DNA of 64,000 bases, taken from assembly GCA_023391285.1 (NCBI GenBank), contig JAEWBF010000039.1:124001-188000 (forward strand), read 5' to 3'. Below are positions 44,706 through 54,509 of the stretch, piece after piece. Under the pieces are notes generated by a model. That model had not been told where the DNA came from. It ran no database searches and worked only from the letters and a program-made list of their open reading frames with translations. Positions within the stretch are counted from its first letter, which is position 1; each line of letters begins with the position of its first letter. Both the position numbers and the translations under genes were made by a program. Source of the DNA: Verrucomicrobiota bacterium. GTDB lineage: Bacteria > Verrucomicrobiota > Verrucomicrobiia > Opitutales > Opitutaceae.

Positions 44706-46049
44706 CTAGATGAGGCGGTTTTGGCGCATGACTTCGGAATACCAGCGGGCGCTGAGTTTCGGGGTGCGCTTCAGGGTTTTGTAATCGGTGTAGCAGATGC
44801 CGAAGCGGCGCGCGTAGCCGTCGACCCATTCGAAGTTGTCCATGAAGGACCACAGGAAATAGCCGCGGATAGGCGCGCCGTCCTGGATCGTGCGGTGCAG
44901 TTCGCCGAGACATTGCCGGACGTATTCGAGGCGGTGGAGATCGAACACCTCGCCGTTCACCGGCGGTTCATCGTCGTAGCCGGCGCCGTTTTCGGTGATG
45001 TAGATGGCCTTCGGTTTGTAGAGATTCGTGACGTGCTGCGGCCCCCAATACATCGCGCGCGGGAGGAGTTTGAGCCACCAGGAGTTTTCCGGCGCGGGAT
45101 AGCCTTTGGGAAACGGAAGCTGCTCGGGTTTGCCGCGGCGTCCGGCGCGGACGAACACGCCGGTGTAGATGTTGAAACCAAAGAAATCGGTCGGCAGCGA
45201 GATGAGGTCGAAGTCGCCGGACTCAACCCGAGCGCGGTCTTTGCCGTAGAGGCGATGATAGACGGGCGAGTATTCGCCCCGGAAGATCGGGTCGATCGAG
45301 CGGCAGTTGAGTTCGACGAATTTCGCGCGCGCCGCGGCGATGTCGTCGGGCGTTTCGGTGAGGGGAACGGTGATCGTGGAGTCGTCGGTGATGCCGACTT
45401 GGGAGCCGCGGCGACCGTGTTCGCGCACGGCGCGAACGCCGTGGCCGTGGGACAGAAGCGCGTGGTGATAGGTTTGGTTGATGATCTGCGTGGACTCGAT
45501 GATGCCGGGCGGACGAATCGTGTCGCCATAGGCGAGCACGGTGAAGCAGCGCATTTCGTTGAGCGTGATCCAGTGTTTCACGCGGTCGCCGTAGGCTTTG
45601 ACGATGGTGTCGGCGTAGATGCCGAAAGCGTCGGCGGTTTCGCGGGAGCGCCAGCCGCCGATGTCTTCGAGCGCTTGCGGCAGGTCCCAATGGAACATTG
45701 TAACGTAAGGCTGGATACCCTCGGCGAGCATTGCATCGATGAGCCGGTCGTAGAACGCGACCCCCTTGGGGTTCACCGCGCCGCGTCCGTCGGGAAAGAT
45801 GCGCGGCCAGGCGAGGGAGAGCCGGTAGTTCTTCACACCGAGTTTTCGCATGAGTGCGAAGTCCTGTTTGTAGCGGTGGTAATGATCGCAGGCGACGTCG
45901 AGGGTGTCGCCGTTGCTGATCTTTCCGGGGATACGCGCAAAGCGATCCCACACGGACTCGCCCTTGCCGTCCGTGAAGGCAGCGCCCTCGATTTGGGGAG
46001 CGGCGGCGGCGACGCCCCAGGTGAAGTTACGAGGAAACTTGTAAGCCAT
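44706..46049 (-). CDS. GH1 beta-glucosidase/beta-glycosidase
   Basis: 447 residues, cytoplasmic (no signal). GH1 N-terminal signature (FPRNFTWGVAAAAPQIEGA), acid/base region ITLNEM (Glu; the usual following Pro is Met), nucleophile YITENGAG, and the C-terminal GYFLWSFMDNFEW and RFGICYTDYKTLKRTPK. Hydrolyses beta-glucosides or related disaccharides to monosaccharides. The ATG at 46049 is chosen over a 17-residue extension. It ends opposite the toroid gene across an 89-bp gap that includes a GGGATCTCCGACCC-type hairpin. Confidence 0.92.
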   Translation of the reverse strand: MAYKFPRNFTWGVAAAAPQIEGAAFTDGKGESVWDRFARIPGKISNGDTLDVACDHYHRYKQDFALMRKLGVKNYRLSLAWPRIFPDGRGAVNPKGVAFYDRLIDAMLAEGIQPYVTMFHWDLPQALEDIGGWRSRETADAFGIYADTIVKAYGDRVKHWITLNEMRCFTVLAYGDTIRPPGIIESTQIINQTYHHALLSHGHGVRAVREHGRRGSQVGITDDSTITVPLTETPDDIAAARAKFVELNCRSIDPIFRGEYSPVYHRLYGKDRARVESGDFDLISLPTDFFGFNIYTGVFVRAGRRGKPEQLPFPKGYPAPENSWWLKLLPRAMYWGPQHVTNLYKPKAIYITENGAGYDDEPPVNGEVFDLHRLEYVRQCLGELHRTIQDGAPIRGYFLWSFMDNFEWVDGYARRFGICYTDYKTLKRTPKLSARWYSEVMRQNRLI

Positions 46050-46353
46050 GATGGAGTGATGACGCGTTCGCCGCGGAAAACAAAGCCCGGCGGCAGTCAA
46101 CCGGTTGAAATGGTTGCGGTGGGTGGGAGCCGAGTCGGGGCGTAAGGCCCTCCCACCGTTCGGGCGACGTGGCCTAGCATGGCGGCCCGGAGATCACTTC
46201 AACACGCGGTCTGTCAGTCTGAGCGCAGTGAGGAATCCAGTGAACGCTTTGTCGTCACGGCCAACGCAGTAGCTCAAAATGGATCTTCGCTGCGCTCAGA
46301 ATGACATCACTATTTTGCACGCGAAGTCCGAGAATTACTTGCGGGACACCCTA
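46050..46353. other. 304-bp intergenic repeat cluster
   Basis: No gene. It holds the GTCGGGGCGTAAGGCCC repeat (46134-46156; relative at 27730-27752), and an inverted pair of the TGAGCGCAG unit: GGATCTTCGCTGCGCTCAG at 46281-46306 and its reverse form at 46212-46238. These are candidate REPIN-like elements. Confidence 0.7.
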
Positions 46354-46860
46354 CTAGTTGGCGTGTGCGGCGGGGCGGACTCCCGGTCCGGGAGTGCCGT
46401 GGCCCAGATCGCGGATCATTGCTTCGGCTTGCTGCTGCAGGCGCGTGACGATCTCGGGATGTTGCGCGGCGACGTCCGTTTGCTCGGCGATATCGGTATC
46501 CAAATTGTAGAGACGCAGTTTGGGCGAAGACGCGTCGGCGGGGAAGTGCTTGTCACCGAGGTTCTCGATTTGTGGTGCAAGCGCCAGTTTCCATGGGCCC
46601 GAGCGAACGGCTTCGAGCCGGTGATCATTGTAGAGGAAATAGGCTTCGTGCGGGGAGGCTTCGGATTTACCCAGCAGGAGAGGCGAGAGATCGCGTCCGT
46701 CGATTTCGGGTGTGGTGGGGACGGGGGCGCCGGCGAGCGAGAGGAACGTGGGCAGGAAGTCGATGTTGCCCGCGACGGCGTCGCGCACGGTGTTGGCGGG
46801 GACATGAGCAGGCCACCAGGCGATTGTGGGGACGCGCACGCCGCCTTCCCACGTGGAGCC
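46354..46860 (-). pseudogene. C-terminal fragment of a type I sulfatase (5' end lost)
   Basis: 169 residues homologous to the end of arylsulfatase/alkaline-phosphatase-superfamily enzymes: GSTWEGGVRVPTIAWWP, IDFLPTFLSLAG, IDGRDLSPLLLG, SGPWKLALAP, LYNLDTDIAEQTD. The catalytic N-terminus with the formylglycine Cys/Ser is missing. Homology stops at about 46857-46863, exactly where a plus-strand GH28-like fragment begins. The annotated frame continues upstream but translates only the antisense of that fragment. It would have removed sulfate from polysaccharide. Confidence 0.88.
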
Positions 46861-48030
46861 TTTACGTGGCGAGACTTCGAGGCGCAGTTTACGCGGCAAG
46901 GCGAGGCGTATCTGAAAATCAATGACGACCCCGAAGACGGGCCGGTGAAGCACACGCCGCGTCCGGGGATTCTGATATTGGTGAAGGGATGTCGCGATGT
47001 GCTGGTGAGCGACATCAAGCTCTTGAACGCGCCGAACTGGTGTCTGCACGTGGCGTGTTGCACGGACGTGCTGCTGACCGGGCTGGATATCAAGAGCAGC
47101 TTGTTGATGCCGAACAGCGGCGGTCTGGACGTGAGCCTGACGAGCAATGTGCGGATCAGCGATTGCAACATCGAGGCGGGTGACGATGCGATCGCGTTTA
47201 GTCCCTGCGCGGATGGGTTTGGCACCGGTGCAGCGGAGAATATCGTGGTGCAGAACTGCGTCCTGCTTTCGCGGTCGGCGGCGCTTCGGATTGGCTGGGG
47301 CGCGCACGATTTTCGAAATTTGTTGTTCAACAATATCGTGATCCGGGATTCGAACCGCGGGATTTTGATCAACGCGCGTTATGGCGAGACGATCGAGAAC
47401 GTGGTGTTCTCGAACATCGTGATCGAAACGAGGCTCTACAAAGGCAAGTGGTGGGGCAAAGGAGAGCCGATTCACATTTCGGCGGTGGCGGAATTCGAAG
47501 ATGAACGGCGGGCGCGCGCGGTGCGAAATGTCACGTTCAGCAACGTGACGGCGACGGGCGATCACGGCGTAGTGATCTATGGCGAAGGAAACAGCGCCAT
47601 CGAAGACGTGACGTTCGACAACTGCCGGCTGACGCTGCGGCCGGGTGCGCTGCAGGAGTCGTTTGGGGGGAACTTCGATTTGCGTCAGTTTTGGGATCCG
47701 GCGCGAAAGGTGTTCGCGCATGACATTCCCGCGCTGTTCGCGCGCGGGGTGAAGCGACTGGCGCTGCGGAACGTGACGGTGGTGCGGGAGGAGGGATTGC
47801 CGGATTTCTGCCGGCATGCGTTGGAGATCGAGAGGTTCGAAGACTTGGTCATCGGTGGATTTTGCGCGCGGCGAGCGCCGGTGAGCGCAGGCGAACCCGA
47901 AGCGGAGATCATGTTGCGCGATGGATGCGAGGCGGTCGTGAGACACGCGAAATTCGCTCCGGGTGGCGGAAAGCTGCTGAGCGCGGAGAGAGTCGAAAAC
48001 TTACACGATGAAACGTCACAGTCTGTTTGA
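46861..48030 (+). pseudogene. C-terminal fragment of a GH28-like right-handed beta-helix enzyme (5' end lost)
   Basis: About 389 codons with beta-helix turns: GCRDVLVSDIKLLNAPNWCLH, then NSGGLDV and EAGDDAIAFSP, matching the GH28 positions of the catalytic aspartates (NTD and DD). The canonical GHG histidine motif is absent (SRSAALRIGWG). The signal peptide and first coils are missing. The frame upstream of 46861 translates the antisense of the sulfatase fragment. The 3' end is intact and overlaps the downstream esterase by 23 bp. Without an N-terminus it cannot be exported normally. Confidence 0.82.
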
Positions 48031-48778
48031 GCGCCGGAGAAACTGGGAGGTTGCGGTCGCGTTCGTGGGTGCAGTGGTGCTGTTGTCTGGCTGCCAGACG
48101 CCGATGAAACCGATAATGCGACAGGAACCGCAAATCACCACGATCACGATGACGCAGGAGTATCAGTATCTCAGATACCTGCCGCCCGGCTACGACGCCA
48201 ACGCGGAGAAGCGGTGGCCGCTGGTGTTATTTTTGCACGGCGCGGGCGAGCGCGGGAGTGACATCGAGCTGATCAAGAAACACGGGCTGCCGAAGCTAAT
48301 CGAAGCCGGGAAGGATTTTCCATTCGTGGTGATTTCGCCGCAATGCCCCCCGGGCGAATGGTGGAACATTCTGGCGTTGGAAGGGCTGATTGAGCAGACC
48401 GCGCGCGAACTGCGGATCGACCGGGATCGGATTTATCTGACGGGGCTGAGCATGGGCGGTTTTGGCACGTGGGCGCTGGCGGTGCGGCGTCCGGAGCGCT
48501 ATGCGGCGATCCTGCCGATTTGCGGCGGAGGCGAGCGGCAGTTGGCGCGCGGGTTGCGCGACATGCCGGTGTGGGCGTTTCACGGCGACGCGGATGCGGT
48601 GGTGCCGGTCGAGCGTTCGCAGGAGATGATCGATGCGATCAAGAAGTTTGGAGGATCACCGCGGCTGACCGTGTATCCAGGAGTGAAGCACGACTCGTGG
48701 ACGGCGACGTATGAGAATCCGGAGGTTTACGAGTGGATGTTGGCGCAGCGGTTGAGCGATCGCGGGGAATCGAAGTAG
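48008..48778 (+). CDS. Secreted lipoprotein esterase (PHB-depolymerase/feruloyl-esterase-like alpha/beta hydrolase)
   Basis: 256 residues. Lipoprotein signal (AFVGAVVLLSGC, lipobox LSGC). Alpha/beta-hydrolase with oxyanion region LVLFLHGAGERGSD, nucleophile Ser in GLSMGGFGT, acid Asp in HGDADAVVP and His in PGVKHDSW. Such enzymes remove acyl or feruloyl esters from plant polysaccharides. It overlaps the GH28-like fragment by 23 bp in another frame and likely belongs to the same pectin-related operon. Confidence 0.87.
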   Translation: MKRHSLFERRRNWEVAVAFVGAVVLLSGCQTPMKPIMRQEPQITTITMTQEYQYLRYLPPGYDANAEKRWPLVLFLHGAGERGSDIELIKKHGLPKLIEAGKDFPFVVISPQCPPGEWWNILALEGLIEQTARELRIDRDRIYLTGLSMGGFGTWALAVRRPERYAAILPICGGGERQLARGLRDMPVWAFHGDADAVVPVERSQEMIDAIKKFGGSPRLTVYPGVKHDSWTATYENPEVYEWMLAQRLSDRGESK

Positions 48779-48870
48779 AGGGGTTCGCCTGGAACATTGG
48801 CCGCAAAGAGGCGCAGAAGGCGCAAAAACGGCCGTGTCGTAGCGGGAGACTTCGCCCTCGCTCGGGACGT

Positions 48871-50904
48871 TTAGTCGGAGGCGGCGTGGGATGGTGCGAG
48901 GTGGCGGGCGAGGAAAGTTTCGATTTCGGCGTAGAGCTTGGTGCGGTTCTTCTGGTGTTTGAAGTTGTGGCCTTCGTTGGAGAAATAGAGCACTTGGGGT
49001 TTGTTGCCTGATTTCTCGAGTGCGGAGACCATCTTGCGAGCCTGCTTGGGTGGAACGATGCGATCGTCTTTGCCCTGAACGATGAAGACGGGGGCTTTGA
49101 TCCGGTCGGCGAAACTCACCGGCGAAATCGAAGCAAGGAAACTCGCTTCGGTTTTCGGGTCGCCGATCCATTCCTGGAAGTGGAGGAACGCGAAACGGTA
49201 TTCTTCGCCTTTGCGCTCGCGAACGATGTCGGTCCAGTCAGTCACGCCGGCGATCGAAATTCCGCAACGATAGAGATCCGGGCTGTGCGCGAGCGCGTAG
49301 AGGGCCGAGTAGCCGCCGTAGCTTCCGCCGACGATGGCGATGCGGCTTGGATCGGCGAGGCCCTGAGCGATCGCCCATTGCGTGCCGTCTTCGATGTCGG
49401 TTTGCATGCCGCGGCCGATCTCGCGTTTTCCTTTTTCGTAGAACTCGCTGCCATAGCCCGGCGAACCGCGATAGTTGACCTGCAGCACGGCGTAGCCGCG
49501 GCTGGCGAGAAACTGAACCAGCGAGTTGAAGACCCAGATATCGCGCACGGTGGGGCCTCCGTGCGGCAGCACCACCATCGGAAAGTTCTTCTTCTGATCT
49601 CCTTGCGGCAGGGTGACGTAGCCGTGGATCGTCTCACCATCGCGCGCGGTGAACTTCATCGGGAGCATCGCAGCCATCCGATCGACCGGGATGTCCGGTA
49701 GGCGTTGGCCGAGGCGGGAAAGCGACGGGCGGCCCGAGCTAAGATCCATCAGGTAGTAGGTGCCGGGATCGCGATCCGAGAACGCGAGAAAGATGAAACG
49801 CTTTTCATCTCGCGAGCGGCTGACGATGAGATTGACCGTATCCGGCATGCGCCGATCGATGGCTTGCTGCAGCGAGGCGAGTCCTTCGTCGAACCAGCGA
49901 ATTCGCGGACCTTCCGTGAAATAGCGGATGCCGACGACGGTAGCGGCGAGGTCGGAACTGATGGGGCCGGCGACGGCGATGCCATCGATGACGGCGGCGC
50001 CTTTGTCGGAGACGATGTCGTAGAGTTGGTGTCCCGCGATCATGTCGCCGAGTTTCCCGGTGGAGAGATCGTAGTAATAAACGGAGCGGCGATTGTGATC
50101 GTTGCTGGCCGCGACGATCAGGCGCTGATCTTCGTAGTCGAAGCCGAGCGGCGTGATCTTTCCGAGCGCGGCGTCGAAAAAGGGCAGCGTGCGCCACTCT
50201 ACCTGCTCGCTTTCGCGATAAATGGCACCGAAACGAAGACCGTCACGCGTGATGCCGAGGCGCACCACTCCGGCGCGATCGACGACCCAGTGAACGACGT
50301 TCCCCGGGTTCTCGACCACCTTCCGAAAGGAGGCGGTGCGTGTGTTGACTTTAACCACATCCGGAAAGACGACGTCGTTGCGGCTCACGCCGTGGTCGAG
50401 CATGAGGACACTCTGGTTGGGATCTTGGAACGCGTAGATGATCTGTTGAGCGCGCAGGGGTTTGAGGTTCGTAGGATCGACGTCGGGTCCGGAGAAGGCG
50501 GCCCAGTTCTTCCCGTCCGAATCGACGGCGGTCATGCCGGTCCAGAACGCGCCATCCCAAACCGTCGTGAGGAAGCTGATACGGGAGTTGCTGATCCAGC
50601 GAAAGGAGGAGACCTCCTTCGAGAGACCACCATGGGTTTTTCCAGGGCGAATATTGATCGCCTTGTTCGTTGCGAGATTCATCACGACGAGCCGGGTATC
50701 TCAGTCAGACTCCACGAGGGACACGAGGTGGCTTCCGTCGGGGGACAAGCGGGGATGCGAAATCTGAAGCGGGGCGGTGAACGCTTCGATGGGGATCGAT
50801 TCGGCGGCAGTTAACGATGCCGTTGTTGCGAGACTAAAGGCGGCGACTGGGCGGACGAGGTTTCTGAAAAATCGGCAAAAGACGGAGCGGGATGGCGTCG
50901 GCAT
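48871..50904 (-). pseudogene. S9-family prolyl-oligopeptidase-like peptidase interrupted by an in-frame TGA
   Basis: Full open frame from the ATG at 50904 (signal peptide VRPVAAFSLATTASLTAA) to a stop at 50701-50703 (LVSLVESD-stop), then the same frame continues DTRLVVMNL and on through the beta-propeller and the catalytic domain: Ser in VGGSYGGYSAL, Asp in GKDDRIVPP, His in FSNEGHNF. About 677 codons in all. A single base change (GGA to TGA) would explain the stop. Recent inactivation, a consensus error or readthrough are all possible; a shorter product from 50685 would lack the signal peptide. Confidence 0.85.
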
Positions 50905-50964
50905 GGGGAGGTCTAAAGAAGCAAACGGTTGGAAATAGGATGAGCGCGTGGGTGGTGCGGGGCG

Positions 50965-51240
50965 TCAACCCTTCACCGCGCCGACGGTGAGCCCGGAGAC
51001 GAAGAACTTCTGGCCGATGAGAAAGAGCGCGATGACCGGTAGAAGAATGAGGAGCGAGGCGGCCATGAGGAGGTGCCACTCGGTGCCGTAGTTGTAGGAA
51101 TTTTGGAAAGCGAGGAGGCCGAGCGGGAGCGTGGCGAGGTCGGTCGTGTTGGTGACGATCAGCGGCCAGATGAAACTGCCCCACGTGCCAAGGAAGGTGA
51201 AGACGGTGAGGGTCGCGAGACCGGGCAACGCGACTGAGCG
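50965..51240 (-). pseudogene. C-terminal fragment of a CUT1 sugar-ABC permease (MalG type, 5' end lost)
   Basis: About 90 codons: LPGLATLTVFTFLGTW, SFIWPLIVTNTTDLATLPLG, then AASLLILLPVIALFLIGQKFF and the terminal GLTVGAVKG, as at the end of MalG-type inner-membrane permeases. The rest of the gene, including most of the EAA loop, is absent. Homology ends near 51236, where a plus-strand AraC fragment begins. Its cognate ATPase may be the gene at 20771-21894. Confidence 0.85.
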
Positions 51241-51959
51241 ATCACGACCTATGGCTGGTTCTCTCTGGAAATGGAACGCTCACCGTGAATGGCGTTCGTC
51301 GAACGCTGAACGCTCCCATGGCGACGTTGTTGGTTCCCGGCGACGAAGTGGAGGGCGCGCATGATCCCAAAGCGCCGCTGGAAGTGATCGCGTTGCACTT
51401 TACACCGCTACGACTGCAGGGGAAACGGGGTTCGAGATTGGATTGGGCCGCGCGGCTTGCGCTTGTCCCGCTGCGGCCCGCGAGACGTTTCCGCGAGTTG
51501 GGAGAGCAGTTGGCGGCGGAATCGATGATGGGCGACGACGTCGGGGCGCAGACGGGGCCGGCGCTCGCGTTTGCGCTCCTCGGTGCGGTGTGGCGGCTGG
51601 CGCACGGCAGTCCCGCAGAAGAAGGCGACGATCGCGTGGACGAACTTGCTCGCAAAGTTCAACGCGAACCGTGGCAGGACTGGACGGTGGAGCGCATGAC
51701 TCGAGACGCCAGCATGGGTTCGACCCGGTTGAACGAACGCATGCGGGAACTGACGGGGCATTCGCCAGCGAAGTGGGTGATACGATGTCGATTGGACCAC
51801 GCGTGCATTCTGCTCAACGAGACGGATCTGAAGTTAGCCTCCGTTGCCGACGCGTGCGGGTATCGCGACGTGTATTTTTTCGCGCGGCAATTTCGACAGA
51901 TCCTTGGAAGACCTCCCGCGGCGTGGCGAACGGAGCGTCGGACACCAAGAGCTACTTAA
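51240..51959 (+). pseudogene. AraC-family regulator fragment (5' end lost)
   Basis: About 239 codons. It begins inside the cupin sensor (DHDLWLVLSGNGTLTVNG) without a start codon in a plausible context; the C-terminal AraC domain is intact (WTVERMTRDASMGSTRLNERM, LKLASVADACGYRDVYFFARQF). It abuts the permease fragment head to head. A GTG at 51285 could start a shorter product. Confidence 0.83.
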
Positions 51960-52139
51960 CATAACCGTCATTGTGGCGGATGGCTAGCCGACGCGACAAG
52001 CTAGATAAATGTCGCGCGGAAGGAAAACTGACACATTTCGGAAGTGAAAATCGCCGTCACGCACTGAAGGGTCCATTTTGAAACTAATGATGGGAATCAA
52101 AAGTGATCCTTTAGGCGGCCGCGTTCCGCAAGCACGTCC
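51960..52139. other. 180-bp gap at the edge of the low-G+C patch
   Basis: No gene. It contains CTGACACATTTCGG and several short A+T-rich stretches, unlike the surrounding sequence, and could be a degenerate transposon end. The evidence is weak. Confidence 0.3.
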
Positions 52140-53240
52140 TCAATCACCGTGATCGGAGCCTTCGGAACTGAAAAACTCCTGCCCGAACGAAAGCTCAGCT
52201 CGGTGCCGCCAGATAACCACATGCCGACCGTCTCTGATCTCTTTAATCAAGATCGCCGGCATAGGCGTGTTAATAATTTCCTCGAAAGACATCGCTCCTC
52301 CGATCCTGTTTCTGCAAAGCCCGCATGCGTTGGCGAAGGTGGCCCACAGCACTTGCGATAGGACTATCAACTGCACCTCCCTCTCGATCTTCGCGCCCCC
52401 TCTGGTACCCGGTAATGTCTGCCGAGCAAAGTGTCTGGCGAACAAGTCCGTCACCGACGCTTGCGCCCTAATCTTGTTTCTCTCGGTCGGGAGCCTGATG
52501 CGGGTTTCCGCCTCCCAGAACTGCCGCCACGCAACGAAAGCCGACGCCTCAGCTATAGTACGCGGTGTTTTATGATCTAGCCCGCGGTCGCCTAGATGCC
52601 ACCACAGCAGGGTTTCCTCCCGCAGCCCAATTCGATGGACAATATTACTCAGCGTGCGCAGATATACGACCTCCTCGGCTGCCATCTCGTGTTCCATGGT
52701 GCCGTCAGTCGAAGCCTGACCACACCAGCGGCCACGAGCGGCGGCATTCTCAAAAGCGGCCCAAATACACAACGCGTCTCTCTCGCAACCAACGTGTTCT
52801 TGGTGCACAGTATGTTCGGTAAACCATAAACGGATGGCGTTGCCGTCAGTTCCCGGGCGGATCATCTGATTGATCCACTTACTCGAGGCACTAACCAAGT
52901 GCTTCATGCACTCATCCCGCTGCACATTACGTGGTGCGCGCATTTGCTGCGGCACCCACAGTGAAGCGCTACATCGACAACGGAATGCGCGTAAACCTTG
53001 GGTTGGCCACGCATAATCGATACTACAACCGCATATAGGACATCGGCTGACGAGGTCTTCTGAATGGACCGGGCACCGCGCGAACAGCGGATACTGCATT
53101 AACACAGAGTGAAAACCATCACGTGCGCATGACTCACAGAATCTAAGAGATTTATATGCCAATGAATCCAATAAGACAATATCGTCTGTTAGGCAACGAC
53201 CGGTGCCACCGAGGAATACATCGGACGCAATACCCGTCAT
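52140..53240 (-). CDS. TniQ-like zinc-ribbon protein, orphan
   Basis: 366 residues, markedly lower G+C and different codon use than neighbours. Near the N-terminus it shows the arrangement FCESCARDGFHS, FARCPVHSEDL, RCPICGCSIDY and FRCRCS, closely like the zinc-binding region of TniQ proteins, which guide target choice in Tn7/Tn5053-type transposons and CRISPR-associated transposons. The frame is open upstream of the ATG at 53240 into the left end of the IS3-like element, so the N-terminus may have been cut by that insertion. No tniA, tniB or other transposition gene is visible in the window. No target is known. Confidence 0.6.
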   Translation of the reverse strand: MTGIASDVFLGGTGRCLTDDIVLLDSLAYKSLRFCESCARDGFHSVLMQYPLFARCPVHSEDLVSRCPICGCSIDYAWPTQGLRAFRCRCSASLWVPQQMRAPRNVQRDECMKHLVSASSKWINQMIRPGTDGNAIRLWFTEHTVHQEHVGCERDALCIWAAFENAAARGRWCGQASTDGTMEHEMAAEEVVYLRTLSNIVHRIGLREETLLWWHLGDRGLDHKTPRTIAEASAFVAWRQFWEAETRIRLPTERNKIRAQASVTDLFARHFARQTLPGTRGGAKIEREVQLIVLSQVLWATFANACGLCRNRIGGAMSFEEIINTPMPAILIKEIRDGRHVVIWRHRAELSFGQEFFSSEGSDHGD

Positions 53241-53356
53241 GTTTGCGATTTTTGAAAAGTCCCCGTGCTCTGCACAAAGTAGCGGGTGAGACTTGAGGTG
53301 GACCCCGAAAGTTGGACAGGACGGATCGTTAATCCAAACTCAGAACAACGATCCCC

Positions 53357-53656
53357 ATGTCCAAGAAGCGACGTCAGCACAGTGCCGATCTGAAAGCCAA
53401 AGTTGGTCTTGAAGCCCTGAAGGGCATCGAGCCGGTCCACGCCATCGCGGCGAAGTATCAGGTTCACCCGGTGCAGGTGAGCCAATGGAAGAAGGAGGCA
53501 ACCGAACGGTTGCCGGAGGTGTTCGCCCGGAAGGGCAGCCATGATCATGACGCGGAGGCGGCCAAGGAGCGGGAGAAGGAGCTGTTCGAGGAGATCGGGC
53601 GGCTGAAGATGGAGCTGGAATGGCTCAAAAAAAAAGCTGGCGAGCTCGAGCGTTGA
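53357..53656 (+). CDS. IS3-family transposase OrfA
   Basis: 99 residues: helix-turn-helix DNA-binding domain (SADLKAKVGLEALKG, VHPVQVSQWKKEA) and a leucine-zipper-like C-terminus (ELFEEIGRLKMELEWLKKK). The A9 run at 53627-53635 encodes the last lysines; slippage there would join it to OrfB. The -1 frame reaches a stop, and the OrfB frame is reached by a +1 or -2 change, or by transcriptional slippage. Confidence 0.9.
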   Translation: MSKKRRQHSADLKAKVGLEALKGIEPVHAIAAKYQVHPVQVSQWKKEATERLPEVFARKGSHDHDAEAAKEREKELFEEIGRLKMELEWLKKKAGELER

Positions 53657-53669
53657 GGAGCGTCGCCGC

Positions 53670-54509
53670 ATGATTGAACCGCAACATCCCGCCCTGCCGA
53701 TCACCCGGCAGTGCGAACTGCTGGGGCTGGCGCGGGCCAGCTATTACCACCAGCCGGAGCCGGAGACCGATGAGAACCTGCGGCTGATGCGGGTGATCGA
53801 CGAGACGTATCTGGCGTATCCGGTCTTTGGCTCACGGCAGATGACCCGCTGGCTGCGGCGGCAAGGTCACCGGGTGAATCGCAAACGGGTGCGCCGGCTG
53901 ATGCAGCAGATGGGCTTGGAGGCGATTTATCGGAAGCCGAACCTGTCTGGGAAACATCCGCAGAATCCGGTCTTCCGGTATCTCTTGCGCCGGCTCGTCA
54001 TCGATCGCCCCAACCAGGTCTGGGCGATGGACATCACCTACATCCCGATCCAAGGCGGCTTCATCTACCTGTGCGCGGTGATCGACTGGTATAGCCGGGC
54101 GGTCCTGGCGTGGGAGCTGTCGAACACGATCGACGCGAGGTTCTGCGTGCAGGCCGTCGAGCGGGCCATCGCCGAGCACGGTGTGCCGGAAATCTTCAAC
54201 ACCGACCAAGGTGCGCAGTTCACGTCGGCTGAGTTTACCCAGCCGCTGCTGGCCCGCGGCGTGAAGATCTCGATGGATGGTCGCGGCCGAGCTCTGGACA
54301 ACGTCTTCGTCGAACGGCTCTGGCGCACGGTCAAATACGACGAGGTCTACCTGAAGAGCTACCGCTCGCAGATCGAAGCCTACACCAACCTGGACGCCTT
54401 CTTCCGCTTCTACAACGAGCGCCGTCCCCACAGCGCCTTCGGCGACGCCGCGCCGCTGACGCCGATGGAGGTCTATCGCCAGACCGTCCCGCTTGCCATC
54501 AACCAATGA
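53670..54509 (+). CDS. IS3-family transposase OrfB (DDE integrase)
   Basis: 279 residues from the ATG at 53670, but the frame extends back to the A9 tract (KLASSSVEERRR), as in OrfAB fusions. The HTH_21 part (GSRQMTRWLRRQGHRVNRKR) is followed by the rve domain with catalytic DDE: Asp in AMDITYIP, Asp in NTDQGAQFTS, Glu in VFVERLWRTVKY. The whole catalytic core is intact, so the element may be mobile. Confidence 0.93.
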   Translation: MIEPQHPALPITRQCELLGLARASYYHQPEPETDENLRLMRVIDETYLAYPVFGSRQMTRWLRRQGHRVNRKRVRRLMQQMGLEAIYRKPNLSGKHPQNPVFRYLLRRLVIDRPNQVWAMDITYIPIQGGFIYLCAVIDWYSRAVLAWELSNTIDARFCVQAVERAIAEHGVPEIFNTDQGAQFTSAEFTQPLLARGVKISMDGRGRALDNVFVERLWRTVKYDEVYLKSYRSQIEAYTNLDAFFRFYNERRPHSAFGDAAPLTPMEVYRQTVPLAINQ

